A stretch of 64,000 nt of DNA, taken from assembly GCA_016195025.1 (NCBI GenBank), contig JACQAL010000016.1, forward strand, positions 1-64,000, written 5' to 3'. The notes under the pieces are model-generated. The model ran no database searches, was not told the origin of the DNA, and saw only the letters and a program-made list of their open reading frames with translations. Below, piece after piece: positions 9,005 to 17,681 of this stretch. Made by a program: the position numbers and the translations under genes. This DNA comes from Bacteroidota bacterium (GTDB lineage: Bacteria > Bacteroidota > Bacteroidia > Palsa-948). Numbering within the stretch: the stretch's first letter is position 1; each line of letters opens with the position of its first letter.

Positions 9005-10591
9005 TTATTGAATAATCAGTTTTCCTGTGGCAACCTCATTCCTATCTTTAGCAGCAATTTTATAAAAATAAATTCCTTTGGGCTCGTTGGAAATATCAAT
9101 GGTTGATGTTTGATGGTTAATGGTTGATGTAAATATTTTTTCTCCGAGAAGATTATAAATATTGATTGATGTATTTCCATTAGCCATTAGCCATTTTACA
9201 TTATCCATTTGTATTTGAAAAATGCCGGTGGAGGGGTTGGGGGAAACATACACAGAATTGTTTGCATGATTATTTTCATTTGTTCCCACTGTTAGACAAA
9301 GAGTAGTTTCAATACCTCCTGTGCTTACTTGTGTTGCTGGAGTTGTCGTTGTTCCTCCTGTATTTTGAATGCCTCCAGAACCTTGTATTCCTCCAGAGCT
9401 TAAAATTGTATTTGGATTGGTTTCATTACACCCACTATTTCCATTACTGTCAGTTTTGATTAAATAAATATCACCTGCGCCTTTTCCAAAACTTCCTGTA
9501 TAACCTGTAATAATAAATCCATCATTTGTTTGTTGCACAAAATTTCCTCTATCGCTACCTGTTCCTCCAAAAGTTTTTGACCATTGCAAAATACCAGAGG
9601 AAGTAGTCTTCACGAGATAAACATCAAGATATCCCGAGCCGAAACTCCTCGTTTCTCCAGCAATAATAAATCCACCATCATTAGTTTCCTCAACAGCGTA
9701 TCCACCTTCATCATTTGAAGATCCTCCAAAAATTTTAGTCCACTGTAAAGAACCATTTGAATCAGTCTTTATAAGATACATGTCTGAAATACCACCACCT
9801 GTAATGTAAGTTTCTCCTGTAATAATATATCCACCATCAATCGTTTGACGCCCTGAATATCCATAATCATCTCCTGTTCCTCCGAAAGTTTTTGTCCATT
9901 GTAATGTGCCATCAGAAGCGGTTTTAACTAGATAAACATCGACACTTCCGGCACCAAAACTTGATGTATAACCAGTAATAATAAATCCTCCATCATTTGT
10001 TTGTTGAACAGAATTTCCTTCACTACTACTAACTGTTCCACCATAAGTTTTTGACCATTGCATTGTTCCATCCGAATAAGTTTTTATCAGATATATATTT
10101 GGAACTTTTGCACCGAAACTATTTGTGAATCCAGTTAATATATAACCGCCATCATTAGTTTGCTGAACGAAAGAGGCGATATCATTCCCTTGTCCTCCAA
10201 AAGTTTTTGACCATTGTAAAGTACCATTTGAAGAAATCTTCAAAAGATAAACATCATCATTCCCTAAGCCGAAACCATTGGTGTAACCTGCAATAATATA
10301 TCCGCTGTCGTTAGTTTGTTGGACTGAATATGCTCTGTCATTATTTGTACTGCCAAAAGTTTTTGACCATTGCATAACGCCATCAGAGGTAGCTTTTACA
10401 AGGTAAATATCAAAATTCCCTTCCCCAAAACTTTCTGTTATGCCAGCAATAATAAATCCACCATCATTTGTTTGTACGGTGACATTTCCAATGTCATCCT
10501 TTGTTCCTCCATACGTTTTCTGGAAAGTAATTTGCGCGTTGCATACCTGAGAAAAGATAATTACAAGAAATATGTAAAAAAGTATTCTCAT
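9005..10591 (-). CDS. Secreted seven-bladed beta-propeller protein with T9SS type A sorting domain
   Basis: 528 residues. Signal peptide ~1-19 (FLVIIFSQVCNA). Residues ~25-375 contain seven repeats of ~48 residues, each with QQTNDGGYIITGYTxSFG, then DVYLVKTxSDGTLQWSKTFGGTGND; this suggests a seven-bladed propeller. A Gly/Thr linker at ~385-420 (GGIQGSGGIQNTGG) leads to the C-terminal type A sorting domain with VSPNPSTGIFQIQ and the terminal ATGKLIIQ. Role unknown; export to the surface by T9SS is expected. The sorting domain carries short in-frame repeat-derived stretches: WLMANG from doubled TGGCTAATGG and INHQTSTI from a motif resembling ATTAACCATCAAACATCAACC. It starts 24 bp after the stop of the 10616-12901 gene, so the two are probably co-transcribed. 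Confidence 0.9.
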   Translation of the reverse strand: MRILFYIFLVIIFSQVCNAQITFQKTYGGTKDDIGNVTVQTNDGGFIIAGITESFGEGNFDIYLVKATSDGVMQWSKTFGSTNNDRAYSVQQTNDSGYIIAGYTNGFGLGNDDVYLLKISSNGTLQWSKTFGGQGNDIASFVQQTNDGGYILTGFTNSFGAKVPNIYLIKTYSDGTMQWSKTYGGTVSSSEGNSVQQTNDGGFIITGYTSSFGAGSVDVYLVKTASDGTLQWTKTFGGTGDDYGYSGRQTIDGGYIITGETYITGGGISDMYLIKTDSNGSLQWTKIFGGSSNDEGGYAVEETNDGGFIIAGETRSFGSGYLDVYLVKTTSSGILQWSKTFGGTGSDRGNFVQQTNDGFIITGYTGSFGKGAGDIYLIKTDSNGNSGCNETNPNTILSSGGIQGSGGIQNTGGTTTTPATQVSTGGIETTLCLTVGTNENNHANNSVYVSPNPSTGIFQIQMDNVKWLMANGNTSINIYNLLGEKIFTSTINHQTSTIDISNEPKGIYFYKIAAKDRNEVATGKLIIQ

Positions 10592-10615
10592 TTATTCCAC
10601 AATTAATGGTTCGAC

Positions 10616-12901
10616 TTATTCGCTCACCACAAGTTTCCCCTTCCCCACCACTCCGCTCTCCGAACTTACTTCATAGATGTAAATTCCGGCAGCAAGGTTG
10701 CTTTTACGAATTACGAATCCTTCCGAATTACGAATCACGGATGGGTTAACTTCCTTTCCATACAGGTCGAACACCTTCAATTCGTAATTCGTAATTCGGT
10801 TTCCATTCGTAATTCGCAGTGTAGCCGTTTCAGAAAACGGATTGGGATAAACCGTAAACTGTAAACCGGAAACCGGAAACTCTTCCGCGCTCACCAACTT
10901 CAGCACAGTTACCGCATAATCCTCCGCCTGCCCTTTAATCACCGTACACGCAGTGGGATTGCTTCCCCCGTTATCGGAAACAATGCGCATGCGCAGCAGC
11001 GTGCTGTACACCGCAACTCCGGTAGGAATGGTAATGGTGCCCGATGGATTAATGGTGCTTGCTTTGCTGAACAAAAGTTCATTCGCCTGGTTGAAAGTGC
11101 CGTCATTGTTCAAATCAATCCAGAGTTTGGTATCCTGCGCCAGCGAAGGGCTGGTTTGAATGCTCACGGAATACGTCTGCCCTTCGGTAAGCGTGGTTTG
11201 TCCGGTGCACGAAAAATCTTTGTATCCCTCGCTTCCGTCAGCAGAGGACTTATTGATGGTGTTCATCTGCACTTTGTAAATTCCATAGCCGCAGCAATAC
11301 GCAAGCGTGGGCGCCTGGCACGAAGGAGCAACGGGAGTGTTGCCGAGCGTAACAAGAATATAATTTGATTTCACCAGCATGTTATTTCCGTTGGCATTGG
11401 TGGCGGTAAGCGAAACGGAATAAGTTCCGTTGGCAGTGTACGTATGCAACGGGTTTTGCTGGTTGGAAGTAGTTGCATCGCCAAAATTCCAGAGCCATTG
11501 GTTGGGAACATTCAGCGACTGGTCGGTGAACTGCACCGTGCCCGAACAGGAAACAGTATCATCAGCATAAAATTTTGCAACAGGCGGACTGGTATTCGGC
11601 TTCACAATAATGGCATAGTCCTCCGCCTGCCCGTAGGTAAGATTTGAACAAGGAGTTGGAATTGCCTGCAGCGACTGGTCGGCAGAAACGCGCACGCGCA
11701 GCGGAGTGTTCAGCGTGGCAGTGCCGGGAATAAAAACATTTCCGCTGGCGGAAATCACATTGTCGGCTGCAAACACGAGTTCGCCCGGTGGAGTAAATGT
11801 TCCGTCATTGTTGAAATCCATCCACACGCGGTAGTTCTGCGTGGAAGGAGAAGAAGGATTGCTCACCGAAATATTATACCACTGCCCGGTGGTAACCGTA
11901 TCGCGGTTGCAGGTATAGTCCTCATAGCCCGCGCTTCCATCGGGAGAGTTGTTGTTGATTTTATCGAACTGAAAATTCGTGATGCCAAACCCGCAGCAAT
12001 ACGAAGTAGTGGTTGGTGTGCACGAAGCAGGCGTGAGCGGAGTTCCACTGAGCGAAACGGTAATGTAATTTGGTTTAGCAAGCGTATTGTTTCCATTCGC
12101 ATTCGTTGCTTTCAGAGAAACAGAATACGTTCCGCTGGCGGTGTAGGTGTGAAGCGGATTCTGCGCGTTGCTCGTTGCTCCATCGCCAAAATTCCACAGC
12201 CATGCGGTGATGTTGTAAAACGATTGGTCGGTGAACTGAACATTGCCGGAACACGTGTTGGTTGGATTCGCGGTGAACTGCGAAGTGGGCGGACCGTTGG
12301 GCGTGTATGTAAATTTTATGTTCGGACGGTTCATCGAAGAGTTTCCAGAAGGAGCAGAGCAGATATTCGGGTTCATGTCCTGAAAAAAATACAGCACGCT
12401 GTTGTAGGAAGTAGTGGAATAATTCATCTGCGCGTTCTGCGTCCACGAATTATTATCAAAACAGGTTTCAATTAAAATGTTCGAGGTTCCGTTCCACGCG
12501 AAAGGAGTGGAGAAAGTGTGATTGTTCCACCCGCTGGCATCGGTAAAAGTTTGCGGTCCGTAAACAGTGACGAATCCGATATTATCGAAGTTGGAATTCA
12601 CGCTGGCAGAAGGAGTGGTTTTCATCCGGATGGTGAAAGAAGTAAGCGGAGTTCCTGCGGGCGTCTGCACTTGGAAGGCGAGCGCGGTAATGTTGCCTGC
12701 AGCCATTCCTGCGGCTGTCATTTCCGAAGCGCGGATTAAAATCTGGTGGCGCGCTCCCCAGTAAAAATTTCCGTAAGGAGCGGGATACGCAGCGGAGTTA
12801 TTAAAATTTGTTCCCGTGCCGATGATGGCGGTGGATTGGGAAAAGAGATAAGATGTAAGAAGGCAGACGGCAGATGTAAGTAGTAAAAGGATTTTTTTCA
12901 T
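10616..12901 (-). CDS. Secreted PKD- and GEVED-domain protein with T9SS type A sorting domain
   Basis: 761 residues. Signal peptide ~1-21 (LLTSAVCLLTSYLFSQ). Residues ~22-205 form a domain of unknown function (WGARHQILIRASEM). Two PKD domains follow (WLWNFGDGATSNAQNPLHTY and WLWNFGDATTSNQQNPLHTY), each followed by a GEVED-type domain (YRVWMDFNNDGTF...GQAEDYAIIV and TKLWIDLNNDGTF...GQAEDYAVTV). The type A sorting domain begins FTVYPNPFSETATLRI. Inside it, NRITNYELKVF and SVIRNSEGFVIRKSN derive from ACGAATTACGAAT repeats present at 10700-10815. Such proteins in Bacteroidota are usually exported adhesins or hydrolase-associated proteins; no catalytic domain is visible here. Confidence 0.9.
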   Translation of the reverse strand: MKKILLLLTSAVCLLTSYLFSQSTAIIGTGTNFNNSAAYPAPYGNFYWGARHQILIRASEMTAAGMAAGNITALAFQVQTPAGTPLTSFTIRMKTTPSASVNSNFDNIGFVTVYGPQTFTDASGWNNHTFSTPFAWNGTSNILIETCFDNNSWTQNAQMNYSTTSYNSVLYFFQDMNPNICSAPSGNSSMNRPNIKFTYTPNGPPTSQFTANPTNTCSGNVQFTDQSFYNITAWLWNFGDGATSNAQNPLHTYTASGTYSVSLKATNANGNNTLAKPNYITVSLSGTPLTPASCTPTTTSYCCGFGITNFQFDKINNNSPDGSAGYEDYTCNRDTVTTGQWYNISVSNPSSPSTQNYRVWMDFNNDGTFTPPGELVFAADNVISASGNVFIPGTATLNTPLRVRVSADQSLQAIPTPCSNLTYGQAEDYAIIVKPNTSPPVAKFYADDTVSCSGTVQFTDQSLNVPNQWLWNFGDATTSNQQNPLHTYTANGTYSVSLTATNANGNNMLVKSNYILVTLGNTPVAPSCQAPTLAYCCGYGIYKVQMNTINKSSADGSEGYKDFSCTGQTTLTEGQTYSVSIQTSPSLAQDTKLWIDLNNDGTFNQANELLFSKASTINPSGTITIPTGVAVYSTLLRMRIVSDNGGSNPTACTVIKGQAEDYAVTVLKLVSAEEFPVSGLQFTVYPNPFSETATLRITNGNRITNYELKVFDLYGKEVNPSVIRNSEGFVIRKSNLAAGIYIYEVSSESGVVGKGKLVVSE

Positions 12902-13090
12902 GGGTAAAGAAATATTAGATAAAGGGATGCCAGGTTGAACGTAGAAAGGAGGAAAATTGTTACATGTTTTTTGAATTATTTACTGCGGTACAATGAAAAG
13001 ACATTGCCTCAGATAGCGCCATCCGGCATTATTGTAAAAAAAGTGAAGTAAGAATAGCTTCAGCAAAAATATTCTGACCGCGCAGCAGTG

Positions 13091-14539
13091 TCAAAATTTA
13101 AAGCCCAGCGTCATCAGCACGCTTGAACTATGCAGTGTGTTTTCCGAAGCGCTTATGAGCGAAGGATCGTAGAAAAAGTATTTTTCGGAATACTGTGAAT
13201 ACACATAAGCAAAGTCAAGGAAAAAATTTTCATCGCGGAAACCAATTCCCGCAGAATAATCCATGCGCGTGCCGATGTTTGTTTCTCCTCTGAAAGGGCT
13301 GGTGTAATAAGCCGCTCCTGCACGTATGCTCATGGGAGCCAGCCGCCACTCGGTGCCAAGGCGGATGATATTTCCTTCCACATATTTTGCGCGGATGGCT
13401 TTGTTCTCATTCAGAAATTTATATTTGGAAGAACTCAGCGATGCGGAAGAATAATCGGTGTACTCGTAATCAATTCCCACCAATCCTTTTTTCTGAATTA
13501 CAAAACCCAAACTTCCGATGGCGCGCATGGGAGTTACCAGCGAATAATCATAAGACCCGGCAGGAGAATACGCAGTGGGATAATAATAGTTCGGATTTGA
13601 AAAATGCGTGACCATGTTGCTGCTGTATTCATCGTGCATGCTGAAATAGGTTGGCGAATGAAACGCACCGCCAATGCGTATCCAGTCCGTGGGGCGGTAA
13701 ATCATTCCGAACTTTATATTGAAACCCACGCCTGTTGTTTTTAAGGATTGATTTAATTCAAATGACTTAAAAGTATTATAGGCGGAATCGGCTTTCTCCG
13801 TATAATTTGTTTCTTCGCTGTAATGTATGTGCGGAATTCCAACAGTCATTCCCATATATAATTTATCATCATAGTTTCCTCCGAGCGTAAAAACCGTTTC
13901 ACCCATCGAGCCGCCTGTGGTAATGCTTTTGCTTTGCTCTTCGCCATAAATTCCTTGCAGGTGATGATAATAAGTTGCGGTTGCCGAATCATAAAACACC
14001 GCGCCTGTATTCAGCGCAAGCTGCGTTCCGAAGGGGCTCATCAAACTGGTATCGCCTCCCGAATTAATGGCATCGTTCAGGTAAACATCGAGCAAAGAAC
14101 TTTGGGAATTTTTTCCGGTCATGGAAATACTGCTGTTGAAATTATTCAGCCGGTTATAGCCGAAACCAAACGTAACTCCCTTCCATGCATTTTTGGAATC
14201 AGGTTCATAGTAGGAAAGTATCAGCCCCGCGTTGCTGAAGTTCACATTGGTTTTATTATCGTACAAAGAGTTTCCTTTGAAATCAGAATTGGAGTTCTGT
14301 ATAAAAAATCCGGGCGTAAAAGTAAATTCGCTCTTGCGGTAAATGGCAATGCCTGCAGGATTGATGGAGAGCACGGAAAAATCTCCGCCCAGCGCTCCGA
14401 ATGCACCGCTCATTGCAGCAGAGCGCGCGGTGCCGGCATATTTTATTTGCGAGTAGCGAAGAGCATCTACTTCATTTTGGGAAAACAGGAGTACGGAAAG
14501 AAACACTCCTCCCGCTCCAAGCATGAATTTTTTTTTCAT
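13091..14539 (-). CDS. OmpP1/FadL/TodX-family outer-membrane barrel
   Basis: 482 residues. Signal peptide ~1-20 (GAGGVFLSVLLFSQNE). The start of the mature protein, DALRYSQIKYAGTARSAAMS followed by GAFGALGGDFSVLSINPAGIA, is the typical plug/hatch region of the FadL family in Bacteroidota, followed by alternating beta-strands and a terminal Phe (LMTLGFKF) as expected for a barrel inserted by BamA. FadL proteins carry hydrophobic compounds such as fatty acids or aromatic molecules across the outer membrane; the ligand here cannot be told. It lies 33 bp downstream of the Tyr/Gly-rich lipoprotein gene and is likely in the same transcription unit. Confidence 0.85.
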   Translation of the reverse strand: MKKKFMLGAGGVFLSVLLFSQNEVDALRYSQIKYAGTARSAAMSGAFGALGGDFSVLSINPAGIAIYRKSEFTFTPGFFIQNSNSDFKGNSLYDNKTNVNFSNAGLILSYYEPDSKNAWKGVTFGFGYNRLNNFNSSISMTGKNSQSSLLDVYLNDAINSGGDTSLMSPFGTQLALNTGAVFYDSATATYYHHLQGIYGEEQSKSITTGGSMGETVFTLGGNYDDKLYMGMTVGIPHIHYSEETNYTEKADSAYNTFKSFELNQSLKTTGVGFNIKFGMIYRPTDWIRIGGAFHSPTYFSMHDEYSSNMVTHFSNPNYYYPTAYSPAGSYDYSLVTPMRAIGSLGFVIQKKGLVGIDYEYTDYSSASLSSSKYKFLNENKAIRAKYVEGNIIRLGTEWRLAPMSIRAGAAYYTSPFRGETNIGTRMDYSAGIGFRDENFFLDFAYVYSQYSEKYFFYDPSLISASENTLHSSSVLMTLGFKF

Positions 14540-14572
14540 AGAACTTTTCTTTTGAATTTGGTTTAGGAAATA

Positions 14573-16072
14573 TTATCGATGATGACCTCCGCCACCACCA
14601 CCGCCACCGCCATGTGAAAATCCACCACCGCCTCCGCCTCCGCTACTGCCATGTGAAAATCCGCCACCGCCACCGCCCCAACTTCCACCGCTGCTGCCAC
14701 CGCCTCCCCATCCGCCACCGGAATGCGGTGCACTGTAACTTGGCGAAGGAGCGCTGTAACTTTTCGGAGTGCTGTAATTAGGAGCGGGCGCTTCGTAACT
14801 TTTGGGCGTGCTGTAGTGAGGCGTTTCATAGTTATGAGGCGCTTCATAATTCTTTGGCGTGCTGTAATTGTTGCCCGGTGATTCATAATTTTTGGGAGTA
14901 TCATTTCCTTTAGGAGCATCGTAAGATTTAGGCGTGTCGTAACCCTTCGGCATATCATATCCTTTTGAAGGCGCTTCGTAATTTTTCGGAGTCGGCAGGT
15001 TGTTTCCGTTCGGAGTATAATAATCATTAGCGCTTCCTTTTCCTTTAGGCGTTTCAACAGAAACAGGATTTACCGGTTTGTTCGGCAAATTATTTATGGT
15101 TGTACTGCCCGAAGGAAGATTGTTCACATTGCCACTGCTGTTCGGCAAATTAACATGCCCGATGTTTCCTCCATTTGCAGGAGCGGAAAGATTATTGGAA
15201 GAAGAAAAATTATCGGCAGAACTATTTATATGATTGTTCGGTCGCGGAGTGCTTTGAATTCCTCCCATAGTAGTTGGATAATGAACGGGAGTAAAATTAT
15301 TTGCAGCGATAGCAGTTTCAAAATTTTTTCCGTGATTTGAAATTGCATTGCCGGGTGTTTGAAAATTTTTCGGGCGCGGGCCGTAATAATATCCGCTGTT
15401 GTCGTAACTGTTGTAATAATAATTGCTGGCAAGTCCATTGTAATAGCCGTTCCAGTATCCATCATAGTATCCGTTCCAGTATCCGCCATAATAAGGATAG
15501 CCCATTCCCATTCCGCATCCCCAGCTGTTCCAGCCGCAACCCCAGTAAGGATGATGCCATCCCCAACCCCATCCTCCGCAACCCCATGAGTCATACCAAT
15601 ACCAACTGGGATAATAATTATAGCAGTAATAACTCGGTCCCCACCAGGGGTAACCCATGTAAACGCTCAATCCCCACTGAGCAGGAATTCCTGAATACCA
15701 ATACGAATTTGTGTAGTAGTTATCGTAATATCCATAATCGGAAGCAGGATGATAAAAACGTTTCATGCGCGCAGCATATTCATAATCGTAGTAATCATCG
15801 TAATTAAAATTGTTCGCAGAAGTTTTTTCTGAAGAGCCATTAGTGGTGTATCCATCCACGTTTTGATTTTGCTCCTGAGTCTCCTGCGTGGAAGAGAATG
15901 TTTCCGGGTTGCTTCTGTTTTCCTGCTTCGGCTGCACATACGTTTGCTTTTGCGCCTGCACCTCTTTCGATGATGCATACACATCATCGTTATATGTGCT
16001 TGCCGTTTGATTCATGTTAGAGCAACTGCTCAGAAGCGCTGCCGCTGCGAAAAGATTGATGAACGTTTTCAT
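14573..16072 (-). CDS. Tyr/Gly/Trp-rich low-complexity lipoprotein with repeated Lys-x-Tyr-x-x-Pro motifs
   Basis: 499 residues from ATG 16070-16072; this start is chosen because it gives a lipoprotein signal (MKTFINLFAAAALLSSC, lipidated Cys at 17) and lies ~36 bp from a good promoter. Residues ~90-130 contain DDYYDYEYAARMKRFYHP; ~130-230 are very rich in Tyr, Trp and Gly (WGCGGWGWGW); ~360-450 hold about twelve short units of the type TPKSYDAPK / TPKNYEAP; the last ~55 residues are nearly pure Gly with Ser and His, ending HHR. No enzyme domain is visible. I have seen related proteins with the YEYAARMKRF core only as hypothetical proteins. The Lys-Tyr-Pro repeats resemble adhesive or structural proteins by composition, which is an inference only. 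Divergent from proS, upstream of the OmpP1-type barrel. Confidence 0.8.
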   Translation of the reverse strand: MKTFINLFAAAALLSSCSNMNQTASTYNDDVYASSKEVQAQKQTYVQPKQENRSNPETFSSTQETQEQNQNVDGYTTNGSSEKTSANNFNYDDYYDYEYAARMKRFYHPASDYGYYDNYYTNSYWYSGIPAQWGLSVYMGYPWWGPSYYCYNYYPSWYWYDSWGCGGWGWGWHHPYWGCGWNSWGCGMGMGYPYYGGYWNGYYDGYWNGYYNGLASNYYYNSYDNSGYYYGPRPKNFQTPGNAISNHGKNFETAIAANNFTPVHYPTTMGGIQSTPRPNNHINSSADNFSSSNNLSAPANGGNIGHVNLPNSSGNVNNLPSGSTTINNLPNKPVNPVSVETPKGKGSANDYYTPNGNNLPTPKNYEAPSKGYDMPKGYDTPKSYDAPKGNDTPKNYESPGNNYSTPKNYEAPHNYETPHYSTPKSYEAPAPNYSTPKSYSAPSPSYSAPHSGGGWGGGGSSGGSWGGGGGGFSHGSSGGGGGGGFSHGGGGGGGGGHHR

Positions 16073-16107
16073 GATTCTTATTTTTTTAGTTTTGCTGTCT
16101 CTTACTA

Positions 16108-16138
16108 CAAAGATACAATCAGAATTGGAATTTACAAA
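16108..16138 (-). promoter_or_regulatory. Bacteroidota-type promoter for the lipoprotein gene
   Basis: Read on the minus strand: TTTG (16138-16135), 19-bp spacer, TATCTTTG (16115-16108). This is an exact fit to the TTTG-N19-TAnnTTTG consensus. The start codon lies 35 bp further on. Confidence 0.75.
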
Positions 16139-16166
16139 CATCATACCAAAATTTAACATTTGTTAA

Positions 16167-17642
16167 ATGGCTAAGGATTTGCCGAAAAGAAGCGAAAATT
16201 ACTCCGAATGGTACAATCAGATTGTAACCAAGGCGGATTTGGCTGAACACTCTGCCGTGCGCGGATGCATGGTGATTAAGCCCTATGGATTTGCCATCTG
16301 GGAAAAGATGCAGGCGGCTCTTGATAAAATGTTCAAGGAAACCGGACATCAGAACGCTTACTTCCCGCTCTTTGTTCCGAAAAGTTTTTTAGAAAAAGAA
16401 GAAGGCCATGCCGAAGGTTTCGCAAAAGAATGTGCTGTTGTAACGCATTACCGCTTGAAAACAGACCCGAATCAAAAAGGAAAATTAATTGTAGATAAAG
16501 ATGCGAAGTTGGAAGAAGAATTAATTATCCGCCCGACCTCCGAAGCAATTATCTGGAACACTTATAAAGGATGGATTCAATCGTACCGCGATTTGCCTAT
16601 ACTGATTAACCAATGGGCAAACATTGTGCGCTGGGAAATGCGCACGCGTTTATTTTTACGCACAGCAGAATTTCTCTGGCAGGAAGGACATACCGCACAC
16701 GCCACAAAAGAAGAAGCCATTGCCGAAACAGAAAAAATGCTGGGCGTGTATGCTGGCTTCACAGAAAATTTTCTGGCGCTTCCGGTTTTGAAAGGAGTAA
16801 AAACTGCGAACGAACGTTTCGCAGGCGCGGAAGAAACCTATTGCATCGAAGCGCTGATGCAGGATGGAAAAGCATTGCAGTGCGGCACTTCACATTTCCT
16901 CGGACAAAATTTTGCAAAAGCATTTGATGTAAAATTTTCCAGCAAGGAAGGAAAGTTGGATTATGTTTGGGCTTCTTCGTGGGGAGTTTCCACTCGATTG
17001 ATGGGCGCGCTCGTGATGGCGCATTCGGATGATGAAGGGCTTGTGCTTCCACCGAAACTCGCACCGATACAAGTGGTAATTATTCCGATTTACAAAAAGG
17101 AAGAAGAATTAAAAATGATTTCTGAAAAAGCATTGCAGATAAAAAAAGATTTGGAGTCGAAGGGAATTTCTGTGAAGTACGATAACAGCGATAACCGTTC
17201 TCCCGGATGGAAGTTTGCAGAATATGAATTCAAAGGAGTGCCTGTAAGAATTGCAATCGGTCCGCGTGATTTGCAGAATGAATCCGTAGAACTTGCAAGA
17301 AGAGATACGCGCACAAAAGAAATTATAAAGCAATCCGATTTAATTGTAAAAGTTGAATCGTTGATGAAAGAAATTCAAGAGGCACTGTATAACAAAGCAC
17401 TTGACTTCAGAAAAGAAAACATGCACAGCGTGGATTCGTATGATGATTTCAAAAAAGCAATTGACAAAGGCGGATTCGTTTTAGCACACTGGGATGGCAC
17501 TTCTGAAACAGAAGAAAAAATAAAAGAAGAAACAAAGGCGACCATTCGCTGTATTCCAATTGACTCGAATAAAGAAAGTGGCAAGTGTATTCTCACTGGA
17601 AAACCTTCTGGACGAAGAGTAGTATTTGCTGTTGCCTACTGA
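16167..17642 (+). CDS. proS: Prolyl-tRNA synthetase, archaeal/eukaryote-like (type 3)
   Basis: 491 residues. A class II aminoacyl-tRNA synthetase that charges tRNA-Pro. The N-terminus ([20 protein letters not shown]) is the archaeal-type form. Motif 2 region is [20 protein letters not shown], and motif 3 is [20 protein letters not shown]. The anticodon-binding domain begins [18 protein letters not shown] at ~300, and the C-terminal domain ends in Tyr (VVFAVAY), as in archaeal-type ProRS where the terminal Tyr reaches towards the active site. No bacterial INS editing domain is present. The length is usual for the type. The 94 bp upstream separate it from the divergent lipoprotein gene. Confidence 0.95.
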   Translation: MAKDLPKRSENYSEWYNQIVTKADLAEHSAVRGCMVIKPYGFAIWEKMQAALDKMFKETGHQNAYFPLFVPKSFLEKEEGHAEGFAKECAVVTHYRLKTDPNQKGKLIVDKDAKLEEELIIRPTSEAIIWNTYKGWIQSYRDLPILINQWANIVRWEMRTRLFLRTAEFLWQEGHTAHATKEEAIAETEKMLGVYAGFTENFLALPVLKGVKTANERFAGAEETYCIEALMQDGKALQCGTSHFLGQNFAKAFDVKFSSKEGKLDYVWASSWGVSTRLMGALVMAHSDDEGLVLPPKLAPIQVVIIPIYKKEEELKMISEKALQIKKDLESKGISVKYDNSDNRSPGWKFAEYEFKGVPVRIAIGPRDLQNESVELARRDTRTKEIIKQSDLIVKVESLMKEIQEALYNKALDFRKENMHSVDSYDDFKKAIDKGGFVLAHWDGTSETEEKIKEETKATIRCIPIDSNKESGKCILTGKPSGRRVVFAVAY

Positions 17643-17681
17643 TTTATCTTTCTCTTTTCCGCTATCTTCGCCCTCCATTTT

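Noticed and set aside
12902-13090. tRNA or small RNA gene in the gap between the secreted-protein cluster and the OmpP1 gene
   Set aside because: No cloverleaf, CCA end or strong hairpin could be found; the same check was negative at 25645-26014 and 34534-34683.
14563-15057. Minus-strand 164-codon frame rich in Ala/Val/Met
   Set aside because: Out-of-frame reading of the Tyr/Gly-rich lipoprotein gene; the lipobox-bearing frame is the real one.
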